From the NCBI RefSeq assembly GCF_013396335.1, contig NZ_JABWSY010000002.1, positions 248,296 to 312,295 on the forward strand: 64,000 bases of DNA, given 5' to 3'. Source of the stretch: Bacillus sp. EB106-08-02-XG196 (GTDB lineage Bacteria; Bacillota; Bacilli; Bacillales; Cytobacillaceae). The notes under the pieces are model-generated. The model had not been told where the DNA came from. It was given only the letters and a program-made list of their open reading frames with translations, and ran no database searches. A program made the position numbers and the translations under genes. Positions within the stretch are counted from its first letter, which is position 1. Every line of letters begins with the position of its first letter. Below, in pieces: positions 9,732-20,079 of the stretch.

Positions 9732-10970
9732 TTATCTAGGATTATCATTGACATTTACCCGTTTATTTAACATCGTTTCTTCCATAACTTTAACTGTTTG
9801 TGAAGCAACTCGTTTCCATCCATATAGGCTTTTAACAACCCGCCTGCCTGTTTCGCCTATTTCCTTTGCCTTATCAAGATTTTGTGATAAGAAGTCAATA
9901 TTAGATAGGAGACTTTCGGCATCACCAGGATTCATTAGCAGGCCTGTTTGCTTATCCATAATAATTCCTTTTAACCCGCCTGTGTCTGAAACAATCGTTG
10001 GTTTACCCAAAATCATTGCTTCTAGAGCCACGATTCCAAAGGGTTCGTAAAGACTCGGGAAAACAGCGATTTCACTATTTACTAACAGTGCATTCCTTTG
10101 CTCGTCCGACACATAACCAATAAAAGCAATGAAATAATCTAATTGTCTTTCCGAAACCATTTTACGGTATCTTTCGAGCATTGGTCCTTTGCCAGCAATT
10201 ACAAAATAAATATCCCTTTGGTTTTCCTTTGCCAGTTGTGCCGCCTCAATAATCGTTTCAAATCCTTTTTCCTTAACCATTCTTCCTACAGAGAAGACAT
10301 ACTTTCTATGCTTAATGAAAGGATAAATTTCGTTTGAGTTTACCTCTACAGTACTTGGTTCAATTCCGTTAGGAACTATTTCCAGTTTTTTCTCAGCGAG
10401 TCGGAAGTTTGTTAATAATTCTTCTCTCATATAGGTACTGCAAACAATTATTTGATCGGACTCCATAATTAACTTTTTTTCTTTATTATGGATAAACTGC
10501 TGCATATCTGTGTGAATTCCAATATTCCTGCCATGTTCGGTAGCATGAATAGTTGTTAATAATGGAATGGACATTTCTTCTTTTAACGTAACTGCAGAAG
10601 TTCCTACGAGCCAATCATGAGCATGGACGATATCAAACTTGATATCTTCTGCAATTTTTACCCCTTTATAGCTCATAGCTAAATTTAGACCTGCAATCCA
10701 AGAGAGAAAATTATCATCCTGATTGTTAAGTGGTATGATACGATGGACATGAACTCCATTTACTTTCTCATTTGACGTGAGACCGCCATTCCCAGCGGTA
10801 ATCACATGTACCTCGTGACCTAGTTGGGCTAATTGGGCAGAAAGACCATAGACATGCCTCGAGAGCCCGCCAACAACATGAGGAGGGTACTCCCAGGTTA
10901 ACATCAGAATTTTTAATTGCCAGTCGTAGGAATGCTTTTGGGTCAGTGCAGTATTTATATAATCATCCAT
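9732..10970 (-). CDS. yqgM: GT4-type glycosyltransferase (YqgM)
   Basis: The 412-residue GT-B fold glycosyltransferase has the N-terminal acceptor half LMLTWEYPPHVVGGLSRH and a C-terminal nucleotide-sugar half ending in EPFGIVALEAMILGKP, the family-4 donor motif. It resembles the glycogen/starch synthase-like branch, but the substrate cannot be read from the sequence. I start at the ATG at 10970 because GGAG lies seven bases upstream; an in-frame ATG at 11000 lies deeper inside the upstream gene and lacks a site. It overlaps the upstream DUF4912 gene by eight bases (ATGGATGA), so the two are coupled. Confidence 0.87.
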   Translation of the reverse strand: MDDYINTALTQKHSYDWQLKILMLTWEYPPHVVGGLSRHVYGLSAQLAQLGHEVHVITAGNGGLTSNEKVNGVHVHRIIPLNNQDDNFLSWIAGLNLAMSYKGVKIAEDIKFDIVHAHDWLVGTSAVTLKEEMSIPLLTTIHATEHGRNIGIHTDMQQFIHNKEKKLIMESDQIIVCSTYMREELLTNFRLAEKKLEIVPNGIEPSTVEVNSNEIYPFIKHRKYVFSVGRMVKEKGFETIIEAAQLAKENQRDIYFVIAGKGPMLERYRKMVSERQLDYFIAFIGYVSDEQRNALLVNSEIAVFPSLYEPFGIVALEAMILGKPTIVSDTGGLKGIIMDKQTGLLMNPGDAESLLSNIDFLSQNLDKAKEIGETGRRVVKSLYGWKRVASQTVKVMEETMLNKRVNVNDNPR

Positions 10971-11646
10971 TCTTCTGCTCCGTATTTTTGGTTTCTCCAT
11001 AATAACTGTAGGTACTTACATGATCAATCCATTTTGGTGAGTAATCATCAATCTGTTGAAAGTTCACTAAGTTAGTATAAATTTCACTGCCATTTAAATT
11101 GCCAATAGCCGGAGTTTGAACTGAATTTGAGCGGAGTAACGGGAAAAACTCATTTTCATTTAATTTCACACCAAGTTCAGCAATATAACTCCGATTTGCT
11201 GTCAATCCTTTAATAAACCAATAGCCCTTTTTATAAGGAACAGTAATATCATAGTAATGATGAGCATTATTTCCTGTGAAAATAATATCCGTAACATCAT
11301 AAATTCTAACGATATGAACTAGATCCTCAAAAGGCCTCTCGTAAAATGAAGTGATGACCTTGCCGGGAATATTTGATGCCTCCCAATAAAGTATTACCTT
11401 TCGAGGGGTAACCAGTTTAGCCTGTAGCTCCCCTTTAATAGGAGTATAATCAATCGTTAGAGGATTTATCTCACTGTATTCCTTTTGGGTCTTCTCTTCA
11501 ACAGAACCAGCTTCTATGTGATTTTCCTGAGTATTGGTATATTTATTCCATCGATATTGAACTTTCCCAACGGTGGTATTCAAATGTGAGGCGATTTTTC
11601 GGAACGATAAACCATCCTCTCTTAGTTTAATAATTTCTTCAATCAT
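10963..11646 (-). CDS. DUF4912 protein with N-terminal helix-turn-helix-like segment
   Basis: The 227-residue protein starts MIEEIIKLREDGLSFRKIAS, a helix-turn-helix-like segment (about 1-35). A DUF4912 domain follows (about 85-205) with the family pattern RIYDVTDIIFTGNNAHHYYD, a WFIKGLTANRSYIAELGV core and FFPLLRSNSVQTP. GGAGGAG lies close before the ATG at 11646. The domain has no known biochemical function. Its coupling to a glycosyltransferase suggests a role in glycan or glycogen-like metabolism, perhaps as carbohydrate sensor or regulator, which is inference. Confidence 0.8.
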   Translation of the reverse strand: MIEEIIKLREDGLSFRKIASHLNTTVGKVQYRWNKYTNTQENHIEAGSVEEKTQKEYSEINPLTIDYTPIKGELQAKLVTPRKVILYWEASNIPGKVITSFYERPFEDLVHIVRIYDVTDIIFTGNNAHHYYDITVPYKKGYWFIKGLTANRSYIAELGVKLNENEFFPLLRSNSVQTPAIGNLNGSEIYTNLVNFQQIDDYSPKWIDHVSTYSYYGETKNTEQKNG

Positions 11647-11805
11647 TGTTCTCCTCCATTTCTGCAAACAAATACTATATGCAAAAGTAATCAAAATATT
11701 CTATCATAGATACTATTAATGGTAACATCAGTAAACAAACTGTACAATGAACGTATTTTGTCGTATTTTGCTTGTACATAATAAGACAATTTTCTCAGCA
11801 TAAAA

Positions 11806-11838
11806 AAAGATGAGCCATCATTGATAGGTCTCATCTTT
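11806..11838 (-). terminator. Terminator after phoU (end of pst operon)
   Basis: AAAGATGAG pairs with CTCATCTTT. On the minus strand a run of seven Ts follows. It lies 20 bases beyond the phoU stop. Confidence 0.85.
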
Positions 11839-11857
11839 TAGGTGAACTATTTATTTT

Positions 11858-12517
11858 TTACTCATTTAGATTGAATTTTTTACCTGTTACTAGGTAAATG
11901 ACATTCTCAGCAATATTCGTTGAATGGTCAGCAATTCTTTCGATAAATCGGCAAACAAAAGATAGTTGAATAATCTGGTTGGTAGCATTCGGATTGTCAG
12001 GTACCATGCTGATTAGTTCATGAACAAGTTTACCGAACATTTTATCTACTTCATCATCTTTTTCAGCACATTTTTGTGCTAGCATCACATCTTCGTCAAC
12101 ATAAGCTTTCACGGACATCGATACCATTTCAAGGGCCATATCCATCATTTTCGGAATATCCAAAATTTCTTTAAAATGCTTTTCATTACCGATATGAATG
12201 GTAGCTTTTGCAATATTAACTGCCATATCAGCCATTCGTTCTACTTCAGATGAAACCTTTAGCGCGACATTGAGAGTTCTTAAATCTTTTGCTACAGGCG
12301 ATTCTCTTGCAATCAAAAGCAACGCTTTATCATGAATATCATGTTCCAAGGCGTCTATTTTATCATCACCATCGATGACCCGATTGGCTTTTTCAATATC
12401 GTGATTAATAAGCGCACTTAGCGAATCACGAACGGCTGTCTCCGCTAAACTTTCCATTTCTAGGAGCTTTTCTTTTAAATCCGTTAATTTACTATCAAAT
12501 TTTGATCTAGTACTCAT
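11858..12517 (-). CDS. phoU: Phosphate uptake regulator PhoU
   Basis: The 219-residue all-helical cytoplasmic protein consists of two PhoU three-helix repeats (about 12-100 and 115-205), each with the metal-binding pattern seen as ERMADMAVNIA and ERIADHSTNIAE. PhoU restrains the PstSCAB transporter and signals phosphate status to the PhoR kinase. It is the last gene of pstS-pstC-pstA-pstB-phoU, 12 bases after pstB. B. subtilis lacks phoU and instead has two pstB genes, so this operon follows the more widespread bacterial plan. Confidence 0.95.
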   Translation of the reverse strand: MSTRSKFDSKLTDLKEKLLEMESLAETAVRDSLSALINHDIEKANRVIDGDDKIDALEHDIHDKALLLIARESPVAKDLRTLNVALKVSSEVERMADMAVNIAKATIHIGNEKHFKEILDIPKMMDMALEMVSMSVKAYVDEDVMLAQKCAEKDDEVDKMFGKLVHELISMVPDNPNATNQIIQLSFVCRFIERIADHSTNIAENVIYLVTGKKFNLNE

Positions 12518-12529
12518 CTTTTCACCTCA

Positions 12530-13330
12530 TCATCCAAATCTTCCTGTAATATAGTCCTCGGTTCTCTTATCTTCTGGAGTAGAGAAAATTTTATTTGTTT
12601 CTGAAAATTCTACAACTTCTCCACTTAAAAAGAAAGCAGTTTTCTTAGATATACGTGCAGCCTGCTGCATGTTATGAGTAACGATAATAATACTAAATTC
12701 CTTCTTCAATTCCTGTACAAGTTCTTCTACTTTTAATGTTGAAATTGGATCTAGGGCAGAAGTTGGCTCATCCATTAAGATAACATCCGGTTCAATTGCA
12801 AGACAGCGGGCAATACAAAGACGCTGCTGCTGTCCCCCGGATAACCCGTAAGCATTCTGATTGAGACGGTCCTTTACTTCATCCCAAATCGCCGCCCCTC
12901 GTAAACTTTTTTCAACAATCTGATCTAAGATTTTTTTATCACGGATACCATGTATTTTTGGTCCATAAGCCACATTTTCATAAATTGATTTTGGAAATGG
13001 ATTTGGCTTTTGGAACACCATGCCGACCTTCGTTCTTAATTCTTCTACTTGGTAAGATTTATCGAGGATATTTTTTCCTCGATAGAGAATTTCACCAGAG
13101 GTTCTAACGCCAGGAACTAGTTCAATCATACGATTCAATGTCTTAATATACGTTGATTTACCACAACCTGAAGGTCCGATAATAGCCGTGACTTCATTTT
13201 CCATAATATCTAGGTTTATTTTCTTTAGCGCTTGATTATCACCATACCATAAATCTAAGTCGCTTGTTTTATATACAATTTGTTTCTCTTGTGGATTAAT
13301 AATTTTTACAGTGGCTGATGTTGTTTCCAT
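12530..13330 (-). CDS. pstB: Phosphate ABC transporter ATP-binding protein PstB
   Basis: The 266-residue ABC ATPase shows Walker [10 protein letters not shown], the signature LSGGQQQR, Walker [13 protein letters not shown] and the switch histidine in VTHNMQQ. It drives high-affinity phosphate import through PstC/PstA at the cytoplasmic face. It is the fourth gene of the pst operon and the only pstB copy visible. A GGGAGG site precedes the start. Confidence 0.97.
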   Translation of the reverse strand: METTSATVKIINPQEKQIVYKTSDLDLWYGDNQALKKINLDIMENEVTAIIGPSGCGKSTYIKTLNRMIELVPGVRTSGEILYRGKNILDKSYQVEELRTKVGMVFQKPNPFPKSIYENVAYGPKIHGIRDKKILDQIVEKSLRGAAIWDEVKDRLNQNAYGLSGGQQQRLCIARCLAIEPDVILMDEPTSALDPISTLKVEELVQELKKEFSIIIVTHNMQQAARISKKTAFFLSGEVVEFSETNKIFSTPEDKRTEDYITGRFG

Positions 13331-13355
13331 AGTAGTTTGCCTCCCTATCCTAGCC

Positions 13356-14234
13356 TTAATATCTTTTTTGGAATTTATTTCGTATTAACACAGCAATTGA
13401 ATTCATGATAATTAACATCACAAGTAAAACGATAATACCTGCTGCAGCTAAAGCATGAAACTCAACTTGAGGACGACCTGTCCAATTATAAATTTGTAAA
13501 GGTAATACGGTCATACTATCAAGAACTGTTCTTGGTAAAAATGCAAGGAATAAAGGCATCCCAAGGACAACAAGCGGCGCCGTTTCACCGATTGCACGAG
13601 AAAGCGCCAAAATTCCGCCAGTAAGTATTCCTGGAATGGCAGCAGGAAGTACAATTCGAACAATGGTCTGCCATTTTGTAGCCCCTAATCCAAATGAAGC
13701 CTCTCTTAATTGATTAGGAACTGCGCGAATAGCTTCTTGTGAAGCTACAATTATGACTGGTAAAACAAGGAGACTCATGGTAAGTCCTGCGGCCAGAACA
13801 CTTGTCCCAAGTGCTAATGCACGTACGAATATTGTTAAACCGAGTAATCCGAAAACAATTGACGGGACACCTGCAAGATTAGAGATATTCACTTTAATAA
13901 AATTTGTTATCGCATTGTCTTTTGCATATTCCTCGAGATAGATGGCAGTACCCACACCTAGAAGTAAAGATACAGGTGCAACAACAGCCATAAGCCATAT
14001 GGTTCCAATTAATGCAGCATAAACACCAGCATTTTCAGGTTTCCTTGAAGGAAGACTTTGCAGAAATTGAAAATCTAAATAGCCAAGTCCTTGAGAGAAT
14101 ATCCGATATAATAATACTCCTAATATTAATAAAACAAACATGGTTAAAGCAAAAAATATCCATTTTGAAAATGAATTTTTAGATAATCTTAGTGTCATCC
14201 GTTTAACAACGGATTCATGATTAATTAATTTCAT
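13356..14234 (-). CDS. pstA: Phosphate ABC transporter permease PstA
   Basis: This 292-residue permease has six membrane helices and the ABC inner-membrane EAA loop ([21 protein letters not shown]). It pairs with PstC to form the phosphate channel. Its ATG shares one base with the TAA of pstC (TAATG), showing translational coupling. Confidence 0.95.
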   Translation of the reverse strand: MKLINHESVVKRMTLRLSKNSFSKWIFFALTMFVLLILGVLLYRIFSQGLGYLDFQFLQSLPSRKPENAGVYAALIGTIWLMAVVAPVSLLLGVGTAIYLEEYAKDNAITNFIKVNISNLAGVPSIVFGLLGLTIFVRALALGTSVLAAGLTMSLLVLPVIIVASQEAIRAVPNQLREASFGLGATKWQTIVRIVLPAAIPGILTGGILALSRAIGETAPLVVLGMPLFLAFLPRTVLDSMTVLPLQIYNWTGRPQVEFHALAAAGIIVLLVMLIIMNSIAVLIRNKFQKRY

Positions 14235-15181
14235 TAATACTCCTCCCTAAAACGACGGGTGATATATTGTGCTAATAAATTCATCACCAATGTAAAGACA
14301 AATAATGTCATACCAACTGCATAAATGCTATAGTATATCGTCGTACCATAACCTGCATCCCCTTGGCTGACTTGGACAATATATGCAGTCATCGTTTGAA
14401 TCGAGCCTGTCAAATCCCAATCAAGATTCGGTGTTGAACCACCTGCCACAGCTACAATCATGGTTTCACCGATTGCTCGTGAGACCCCTAATACAATAGA
14501 TGCAATAATTCCTGAAATAGCAGCTGGCAGTACAACCTTAATGGCTACTTCAAATTTAGTCGACCCAAGTGCAAGTGCACCTTCTCGCATTGCGTTAGGA
14601 ACTGAAGTCATCGCATCTTCTGAGAGAGAAGCTATCATTGGTGTTATCATGATTCCAATTACGATACCTGGGCTTAGAGCATTAAAAATTTCAAGGGATG
14701 GAATTATTTCACGTAAGATAGGAGTAACAAAGGTTAGTGCAAAAAATCCATAAACAATCGTTGGGATTCCAGCTAAAACCTCTAATATCGGTTTAATAAT
14801 TCTGCGAGTTTGATCTGATGCATACTCACTCAAATAAATGGCTGAAGCTAGTCCGATTGGAACAGCAACAATAGCAGCAATAACAGTTACCTTTAAAGTT
14901 CCCATTACTAATGGCAGAATACCGAAGGATCCATTGGTTTCGGAAAAAGGATACCATTTTTTAGCTGTAAAAAATTCTTTAATAGATACTGCATCGAAAA
15001 ATAGAAATGTTTCAAAGATGAGCGTAAGAACAATACCAATCGTTGTCAAAACAGAGACAGCCGCTGTGAGGAATAAAATATATGGCATTATTTTTTCAGT
15101 AATTCCTCCAGCACTCTTCCTTTTTTTCTTCTCTTGAATCATTTTCTGAACAGAGAAAGAATTTGTGTTTTGAGTGGTCAA
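14234..15181 (-). CDS. pstC: Phosphate ABC transporter permease PstC
   Basis: This 315-residue permease has six membrane helices and the EAA loop MREGALALGSTKFEVAIKVV. The basic N-terminal tail (KKKRKSAGG) faces the cytoplasm. I prefer the TTG at 15181 as start because AAAGGGG lies eight bases upstream; the ATG at 15199 has no proper site and would add only six residues. It is the second gene of the operon, after pstS. Confidence 0.93.
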   Translation of the reverse strand: MTTQNTNSFSVQKMIQEKKKRKSAGGITEKIMPYILFLTAAVSVLTTIGIVLTLIFETFLFFDAVSIKEFFTAKKWYPFSETNGSFGILPLVMGTLKVTVIAAIVAVPIGLASAIYLSEYASDQTRRIIKPILEVLAGIPTIVYGFFALTFVTPILREIIPSLEIFNALSPGIVIGIMITPMIASLSEDAMTSVPNAMREGALALGSTKFEVAIKVVLPAAISGIIASIVLGVSRAIGETMIVAVAGGSTPNLDWDLTGSIQTMTAYIVQVSQGDAGYGTTIYYSIYAVGMTLFVFTLVMNLLAQYITRRFREEY

Positions 15182-15259
15182 ATTGAAAACCCCTTTCATT
15201 CCAATGACAAGATGAGAAGCATATTTTTATGCTTCTCACCTATAAAATTATTCTAGATC

Positions 15260-16228
15260 TTACTTAAGAGTTTCTAATGTCTCTAACTGCTTTGTATACT
15301 CTTCTTCAGGTAATTGTACATATCCAACATCTTCAGATAATACTGCAGCATTCTCTAAAAGAAACTTCATGAAATCATACACTTCTTCTTGTTCTTTAAT
15401 CGCAGAGTTTTTCACATAAGTAAACAATGGACGTGAAAGCGGCGCATATTCACCTGATTCAATTGTTTCATTGGTTGGTTCAACAGGACCATTTCCGCCA
15501 TCAATTGGAACAATTTTCAAAGTATCTTTGTTTTCTGCATAGTAAGCATAACCAAAGTAACCAATAGCATTCTTATCACCTTGAACACCTTGAACTAGTG
15601 TATTGTCATCTTCAGAAAGTGTTGCTTTTTCAACAATTGGTTTCCCATCAAGAATTACTTCATCGAAATAATCAAAAGTTCCTGAATCTGTTCCTGGAGA
15701 GTATAATTTGATTTCTTCAGCTGGCCAATTAGGATTGATATCCGACCATTTTTTAGTCGTTCCATCTTCAATCCAGATTTTCTGTAAGTCTTCGATTGTT
15801 AAGCTTTCTACCCAGTCATTATCTTTATTTACTACGACTGAAAGTCCGTCATATGCTAATTTCACTTCTGTATAATCAATACCTTTTTCTTCAAGTGCAG
15901 CTTTTTCTTCATCTTTAATTGGACGAGAAGCATTGCTTAGTTCAGTTTCGCCTGCAATAAATGCTTCAAAACCGCCTCCGGTTCCAGATGATCCAACAGG
16001 TACTTTTACATTAGGTTGTATCATTCCATACTCTTCAACCACTGCCTCCATAATCGGGAAAACTGTAGATGAACCGTCTATTTTAATTTCACCTTGAAGT
16101 TGCTTTACTTCTTCGCCAGCTTGTTCTTGTTCCTTGTTACCTTCAGTTCCTTGTGCTCCACAAGCTGCAGTTACCGCTAGCACACCAGTCATCATTGCTG
16201 TTAGTGCTAATTTTTTAAAGCTTTTCAT
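15260..16228 (-). CDS. pstS: Phosphate-binding lipoprotein PstS
   Basis: The 322-residue protein has a lipoprotein signal (MKSFKKLALTAMMTGVLAV) with a cysteine at about residue 23 (VTAACG). Phosphate-binding segments follow: IDGSSTVFPIMEAV, GSSGTGGGFEAF and PGTDSGTFDYF. It captures phosphate outside the membrane and delivers it to PstCA. It is the first and most strongly controlled gene of the operon, behind a phased Pho box. A 78-base gap before pstC contains no clear terminator but could modulate relative expression. Confidence 0.97.
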   Translation of the reverse strand: MKSFKKLALTAMMTGVLAVTAACGAQGTEGNKEQEQAGEEVKQLQGEIKIDGSSTVFPIMEAVVEEYGMIQPNVKVPVGSSGTGGGFEAFIAGETELSNASRPIKDEEKAALEEKGIDYTEVKLAYDGLSVVVNKDNDWVESLTIEDLQKIWIEDGTTKKWSDINPNWPAEEIKLYSPGTDSGTFDYFDEVILDGKPIVEKATLSEDDNTLVQGVQGDKNAIGYFGYAYYAENKDTLKIVPIDGGNGPVEPTNETIESGEYAPLSRPLFTYVKNSAIKEQEEVYDFMKFLLENAAVLSEDVGYVQLPEEEYTKQLETLETLK

Positions 16229-16288
16229 TACTTAATTCCCCCTATGAAAATTGGTTTGTTTTAGCTTGTTCGTTTTCTTACAAGACTA

Positions 16289-16370
16289 ATAATAAACTTC
16301 CTCTGTAAAGCTTGTTTTAATGAATTGTAAAGGTTTTGTAAATGTGTGTATGACTTTTGTAAATCGTAAA
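16289..16370 (-). promoter_or_regulatory. Pho box (PhoP-binding repeats) and -10 of the pst operon
   Basis: On the minus strand, seven-base repeats close to TTTACAA start at an exact 11-base period: TTTACAA (16336-16342), TTTACAA (16325-16331), TTAAAAC (16314-16320) and TTTACAG (16303-16309), each separated by four bases. Two further adjacent copies, TTTACGA and TTTACAA, lie upstream at 16357-16370. A -10-like TATTAT (16289-16294) follows eight bases after the last repeat, and no -35 is needed. This is the layout of PhoP-activated Bacillus promoters induced by phosphate starvation. Confidence 0.85.
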
Positions 16371-16421
16371 TAAAAAAGTACTCTTATATTATGTTCCTTT
16401 TTAAAAAAAACTATAAAAAAG

Positions 16422-16444
16422 CCTGTCTCAGTTATGGAGACAGG
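16422..16444 (-). terminator. Terminator after pbpA
   Basis: CCTGTCTC pairs with GAGACAGG around a seven-base loop. A T run follows on the minus strand. Confidence 0.88.
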
Positions 16445-16457
16445 TTTTGGTGAAAAA

Positions 16458-18617
16458 CTATTGGTTGTTTTGTTGAGCATCTGTTGTTTCATTTGTATCT
16501 TCAGCATTCTCTGCAGCGGCTTGGTTTTCACCCATAGGAGTCTGCTTCTTTAAATTAAAATAGGTATCCAATACCCTTTTACCAATTATATTAGCTGTAG
16601 CTGGACCACTGTTCCCCTGATATGCCCAAGGAACTAAAACAGCCATGGCGACCTCTGGATTAGCAGATGGTGCATAGCTTATAAGACTAAGATTCATCAC
16701 TTCAGGCGGTATTTTCCCAAATTTCTTTCGCTCTGGACCATCATAGAAAGCTTGGGCAGTTCCAGTTTTACCTGCAGGATTGTACTCCACACCCTTAAAG
16801 GTACTAACACCGGTACCATCCCCTACTTGCATAACCATTCTAAAGCCTTCCTGTACCCGATCAATCCATTCATCCTTACCATCAATCCGATTTAATATAG
16901 TAGGTTCAATTTCTTGAACAATCGGACCAAGTTGGTTGTTCTCAAGCACAGGTTCACGAATTTCCTTTACAATATGAGGCTGGACACGGTACCCGCCGTT
17001 AGCAATGGTTGAAACATATTGCGCTAATTGCATAACTGTATAGGTATCATACTGGCCAATTGCTAAGTCAAGTAATAAACCAGGCTGCTTTAAAGGTCCA
17101 ACATATCCAGTACTCTCATTTGGAAGGTCAATTCCGGTTTTTGTACCAAGTCCAAACTGGCTGAAAGATTGACGCATCGTGTCAAAAGCAGTTAAATCTA
17201 ATGGCAGCGGCTTATTCGGTGAATAGGTTCCACCTGCCATCTCAATCACTGTCTTCCACATATATACGTTTGATGACACTTGTAGCGCTCTAAGGTCATT
17301 AATAGATCCAAAATTCTTCCAAGATGATTTAGGCGGTGTATTTTTTATTAATAAAGGTGAATCATACTGAGTAGAACCAGGGCTAATTGCACCAGTATTA
17401 TAACCCGTTAAAACCGTCGCTCCTTTGACAACAGACCCAACTGCATAAGAGGTCGTTATATTTCCCAGAGCAAAGTCACGCATTTCTTGTTTATTTGTTT
17501 CATCATTCTTAGCAATTTGCTTTCCAGCCATTGTTAATATTTCACCAGTATGTGGATTCATAAGAACAACAAAGGCGCGGTCTAATAGTGCCGATTTAGA
17601 ATTCTGCTTTGCTTTCCATAGTTCCTCTTCAATAATTTTTTCTATTTCAAGTTGAAGATTCATATCAATCGTCAAAACAAGATCTTTTCCGCGCTGTCCT
17701 TCAGAAACAACTTCTGTAGACAGAATTTTACCGCCTTTATCAGTGACATTTTTAACTTTACCTTTTTGACCGTGTAAGACATCTTCATATTGCAGCTCAA
17801 TATAACTTTTCCCGACCCGATCATTTCGACTATAATCCCGAGCAAGATATTCCTCTAGTTTGTCCTTAGGTAAGCCTTCATCAGAGGATGTTACATTTCC
17901 GAGTACAGTTTTTAATGTGTTCCCAAATGCATAATATCGTTCCCAATCCGTTGTAGTATCAACACCAGGCAGATCCTCTAAATTTTCACTGACAACCGCA
18001 AATTCTTCAGGTGTGACATTTTCGTTCTTTACGATTTGCTGGGTTAGAGCATACCCGCTGTTAAATTCCCTGAAAACGGCCAGGGTCTCTAAGTCTTGTT
18101 GAGATAAACTTTTAAGGTCATCATCAGTTATTCTTTTTAACTGAAGGTTATATAGTTCTTTATCATCTAATTCGTCTTGTTCGTATAAGTCCCATTCTTT
18201 TTCTGTAATTTTTTCCTTACCTTTCTCAGGATTCTTTAACAACCAGAAATCCTTTTTATCACGATCTCGAACTTTAGATGTATCTTTATCAATCAGCTGT
18301 GCCAAACGTTCAGCAGTTTCAAGCATTTCCTCTTGGCTAGTATCCTGAAATTTTGTGTAAGTAATGGCATTTAACGGAGTATTATCAACAATAATTTTCC
18401 CATTACGGTCAAACATTTTTCCCCGAGGTACTGGATTATTAACGGTTATATCTTCTGTCCGCTCAATTTCACGTTTAAAATCCTCGCCGTAAACGATTTG
18501 TACTAAACCCAAACGTAGAATTAGTACAGAAAACAGCATAAATACAACAAAGAAAAGCATGTTTAAGCGAAAAGTAACATGCTGCTTCTTCTTCTTTTTA
18601 AAATTCAAGTTCTCCAC
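16458..18617 (-). CDS. pbpA: Class B penicillin-binding protein (PBP2a/PbpA)
   Basis: This 719-residue transpeptidase cross-links peptidoglycan for rod-shaped lateral growth. A basic cytoplasmic tail (KKKKK) precedes a membrane anchor (about 20-42). A long dimerisation region follows, and then the transpeptidase domain with the active-site serine Ser395 in GSVVK, the SSN motif (448-450) and KTGTAQAF near residue 620. The family is that of B. subtilis PbpA (YqgF), between yqgE and pst. The start is GTG at 18617 with AAGGA close upstream; a TTG three codons later (18608) is an alternative. A terminator follows. Confidence 0.93.
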   Translation of the reverse strand: MENLNFKKKKKQHVTFRLNMLFFVVFMLFSVLILRLGLVQIVYGEDFKREIERTEDITVNNPVPRGKMFDRNGKIIVDNTPLNAITYTKFQDTSQEEMLETAERLAQLIDKDTSKVRDRDKKDFWLLKNPEKGKEKITEKEWDLYEQDELDDKELYNLQLKRITDDDLKSLSQQDLETLAVFREFNSGYALTQQIVKNENVTPEEFAVVSENLEDLPGVDTTTDWERYYAFGNTLKTVLGNVTSSDEGLPKDKLEEYLARDYSRNDRVGKSYIELQYEDVLHGQKGKVKNVTDKGGKILSTEVVSEGQRGKDLVLTIDMNLQLEIEKIIEEELWKAKQNSKSALLDRAFVVLMNPHTGEILTMAGKQIAKNDETNKQEMRDFALGNITTSYAVGSVVKGATVLTGYNTGAISPGSTQYDSPLLIKNTPPKSSWKNFGSINDLRALQVSSNVYMWKTVIEMAGGTYSPNKPLPLDLTAFDTMRQSFSQFGLGTKTGIDLPNESTGYVGPLKQPGLLLDLAIGQYDTYTVMQLAQYVSTIANGGYRVQPHIVKEIREPVLENNQLGPIVQEIEPTILNRIDGKDEWIDRVQEGFRMVMQVGDGTGVSTFKGVEYNPAGKTGTAQAFYDGPERKKFGKIPPEVMNLSLISYAPSANPEVAMAVLVPWAYQGNSGPATANIIGKRVLDTYFNLKKQTPMGENQAAAENAEDTNETTDAQQNNQ

Positions 18618-18732
18618 TTCCTTGTCATCTCGACATTATAAGCCTTATTTTAGCTGAAAGTCACCCTGTTTACTACGAAAAACACTTACCAATTGATAAC
18701 AGCTAGAAAACACTTATAAATAAAAAAATACA

Positions 18733-18754
18733 ATGAGTAATATGAATTACTCAT
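18733..18754 (-). terminator. Terminator after yqgE
   Basis: ATGAGTAA pairs with TTACTCAT (extendable by wobble pairs). On the minus strand TTTTTTT follows. Confidence 0.85.
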
Positions 18755-18758
18755 CGCA

Positions 18759-19976
18759 TTACACTGTGGGCATTTGGACTCTTCTTACAAACAAATATAT
18801 CAATGAATGTCCTGCCCCAATAAATAAAAGGAGGATTGGAATGCTTTTTTCGGCGTCAAACCAAGTTACTGCTGCTAGGAAAGACAAAATCGAAACAATT
18901 CTCCCCAAATTTATAAAAATCTCACGAACAACAATATACTCTATTCTCATTTCTGCAGCTTTCCAAGCACTTCCAATAATATCATATGTAGTTGACATAT
19001 AAGGCACAAGCAAGAGAGGATAAGCAACCGCAATCATGGCGGCGTAAATTAATAGTTTTACATAATTAATATCCCAGACAATTAACAAAACAGCTAAATA
19101 AAGGATAATACCGCCAACAAGAATGGCCTTTTTCCGCTTGTTTTTCTTAATTAACCGGGAAGCAGCATAATAGGCTACGAAAGAAATTCCGGAATTAATA
19201 AGTCCAAACGTTCCGAGAGCCAGCTCACTTCCTGTGGAAATGTAGACGAATACGGAGATAATAAATAAAAATGTACCTTCTCTAAGTCCTTGAAAAAAAT
19301 TCGCATTGGTAATAAGACGCCAATTTTCATTTTTCTTCCTTTCCTCCAGAATCCGTTTAAAACAATACTTACCGTTCGCAGGCCGCGGCTTTAACGAAAA
19401 GCTCAAGAACACAGCAAGTGCAAATAACGATAAGGAAATTCCAAATACTATGGTATACCCTGTGAATTTTTCAAATCGTGTAATAATAAATCCTGCGGCA
19501 ATCGGTCCGATCATCCCGCCAGTAGAGGATAAGATTCCTAAAAAGCCATTAAAAAAATCTCTCGTTTCAGGCTCGGTTATTTCAAAGGTTAAAACATTGT
19601 AAGCAAGCCAATAGAACCCATATCCTATTCCAAGGAGACTTCCCAACAGTAATAAATAAGTTGAAGCATTTTTGCCAGTAATTAATACCATTAAGTAGAA
19701 AAGCGCTAGAAAACTAACTCCAATTCTTAACACCTTAACGCGATCAATTTTCTTTGCCCATCTGCCAGCTAAGATAAAGGTTAAGGGCTGTAAAATGACA
19801 ATCGAAAGATTATAAAGTGCAAGGTCAGAATATTCACCTGTTTGCTTCCATAAATAAATATTCACAAAAGTATTTGATAGTGCAACACTTAAAGAATAAG
19901 TCCCACCGATGAATAACAGTAAGGTTAAATCTTTCGTTAATTGTACGTCTCCTAACAACTTAAATTTTTTCGCCAT
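18759..19976 (-). CDS. yqgE: MFS transporter YqgE
   Basis: This 405-residue major facilitator protein has about 12 membrane helices. The loop-2 region reads AGRWAKKIDRVKVLR, a variant of the MFS RxGRR motif, and the central cytoplasmic loop is basic (LEERKKNENWR). The substrate is unknown. Position between sodA and pbpA matches B. subtilis YqgE. It is likely a single-gene unit: sodA ends upstream with its own terminator and a terminator follows yqgE. Confidence 0.87.
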   Translation of the reverse strand: MAKKFKLLGDVQLTKDLTLLLFIGGTYSLSVALSNTFVNIYLWKQTGEYSDLALYNLSIVILQPLTFILAGRWAKKIDRVKVLRIGVSFLALFYLMVLITGKNASTYLLLLGSLLGIGYGFYWLAYNVLTFEITEPETRDFFNGFLGILSSTGGMIGPIAAGFIITRFEKFTGYTIVFGISLSLFALAVFLSFSLKPRPANGKYCFKRILEERKKNENWRLITNANFFQGLREGTFLFIISVFVYISTGSELALGTFGLINSGISFVAYYAASRLIKKNKRKKAILVGGIILYLAVLLIVWDINYVKLLIYAAMIAVAYPLLLVPYMSTTYDIIGSAWKAAEMRIEYIVVREIFINLGRIVSILSFLAAVTWFDAEKSIPILLLFIGAGHSLIYLFVRRVQMPTV

Positions 19977-20042
19977 AAAAACTCCCCTTTGTGATAAGGG
20001 TTAGTCTTTAACAAGCAGAGGGCCTTTATACGAAAAAAACAA

Positions 20043-20066
20043 AAGACAGCTTAAATCAGCTGTCTT
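20043..20066 (-). terminator. Terminator after sodA
   Basis: AAGACAGC pairs with GCTGTCTT. The minus-strand tail is T-rich (TTTTGTTTTTTT). Confidence 0.85.
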
Positions 20067-20079
20067 CATTAATATATTA

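Noticed and set aside
11700-11805. Possible regulatory palindromes upstream of the DUF4912 gene
   Set aside because: Repeated GTATTTTG/CGTATTTT motifs are short and explained by AT-rich composition.
16286-16531. Open frame across the pstS-pbpA gap
   Set aside because: It covers the Pho box and the pbpA terminator and has no ribosome site, so it is chance.
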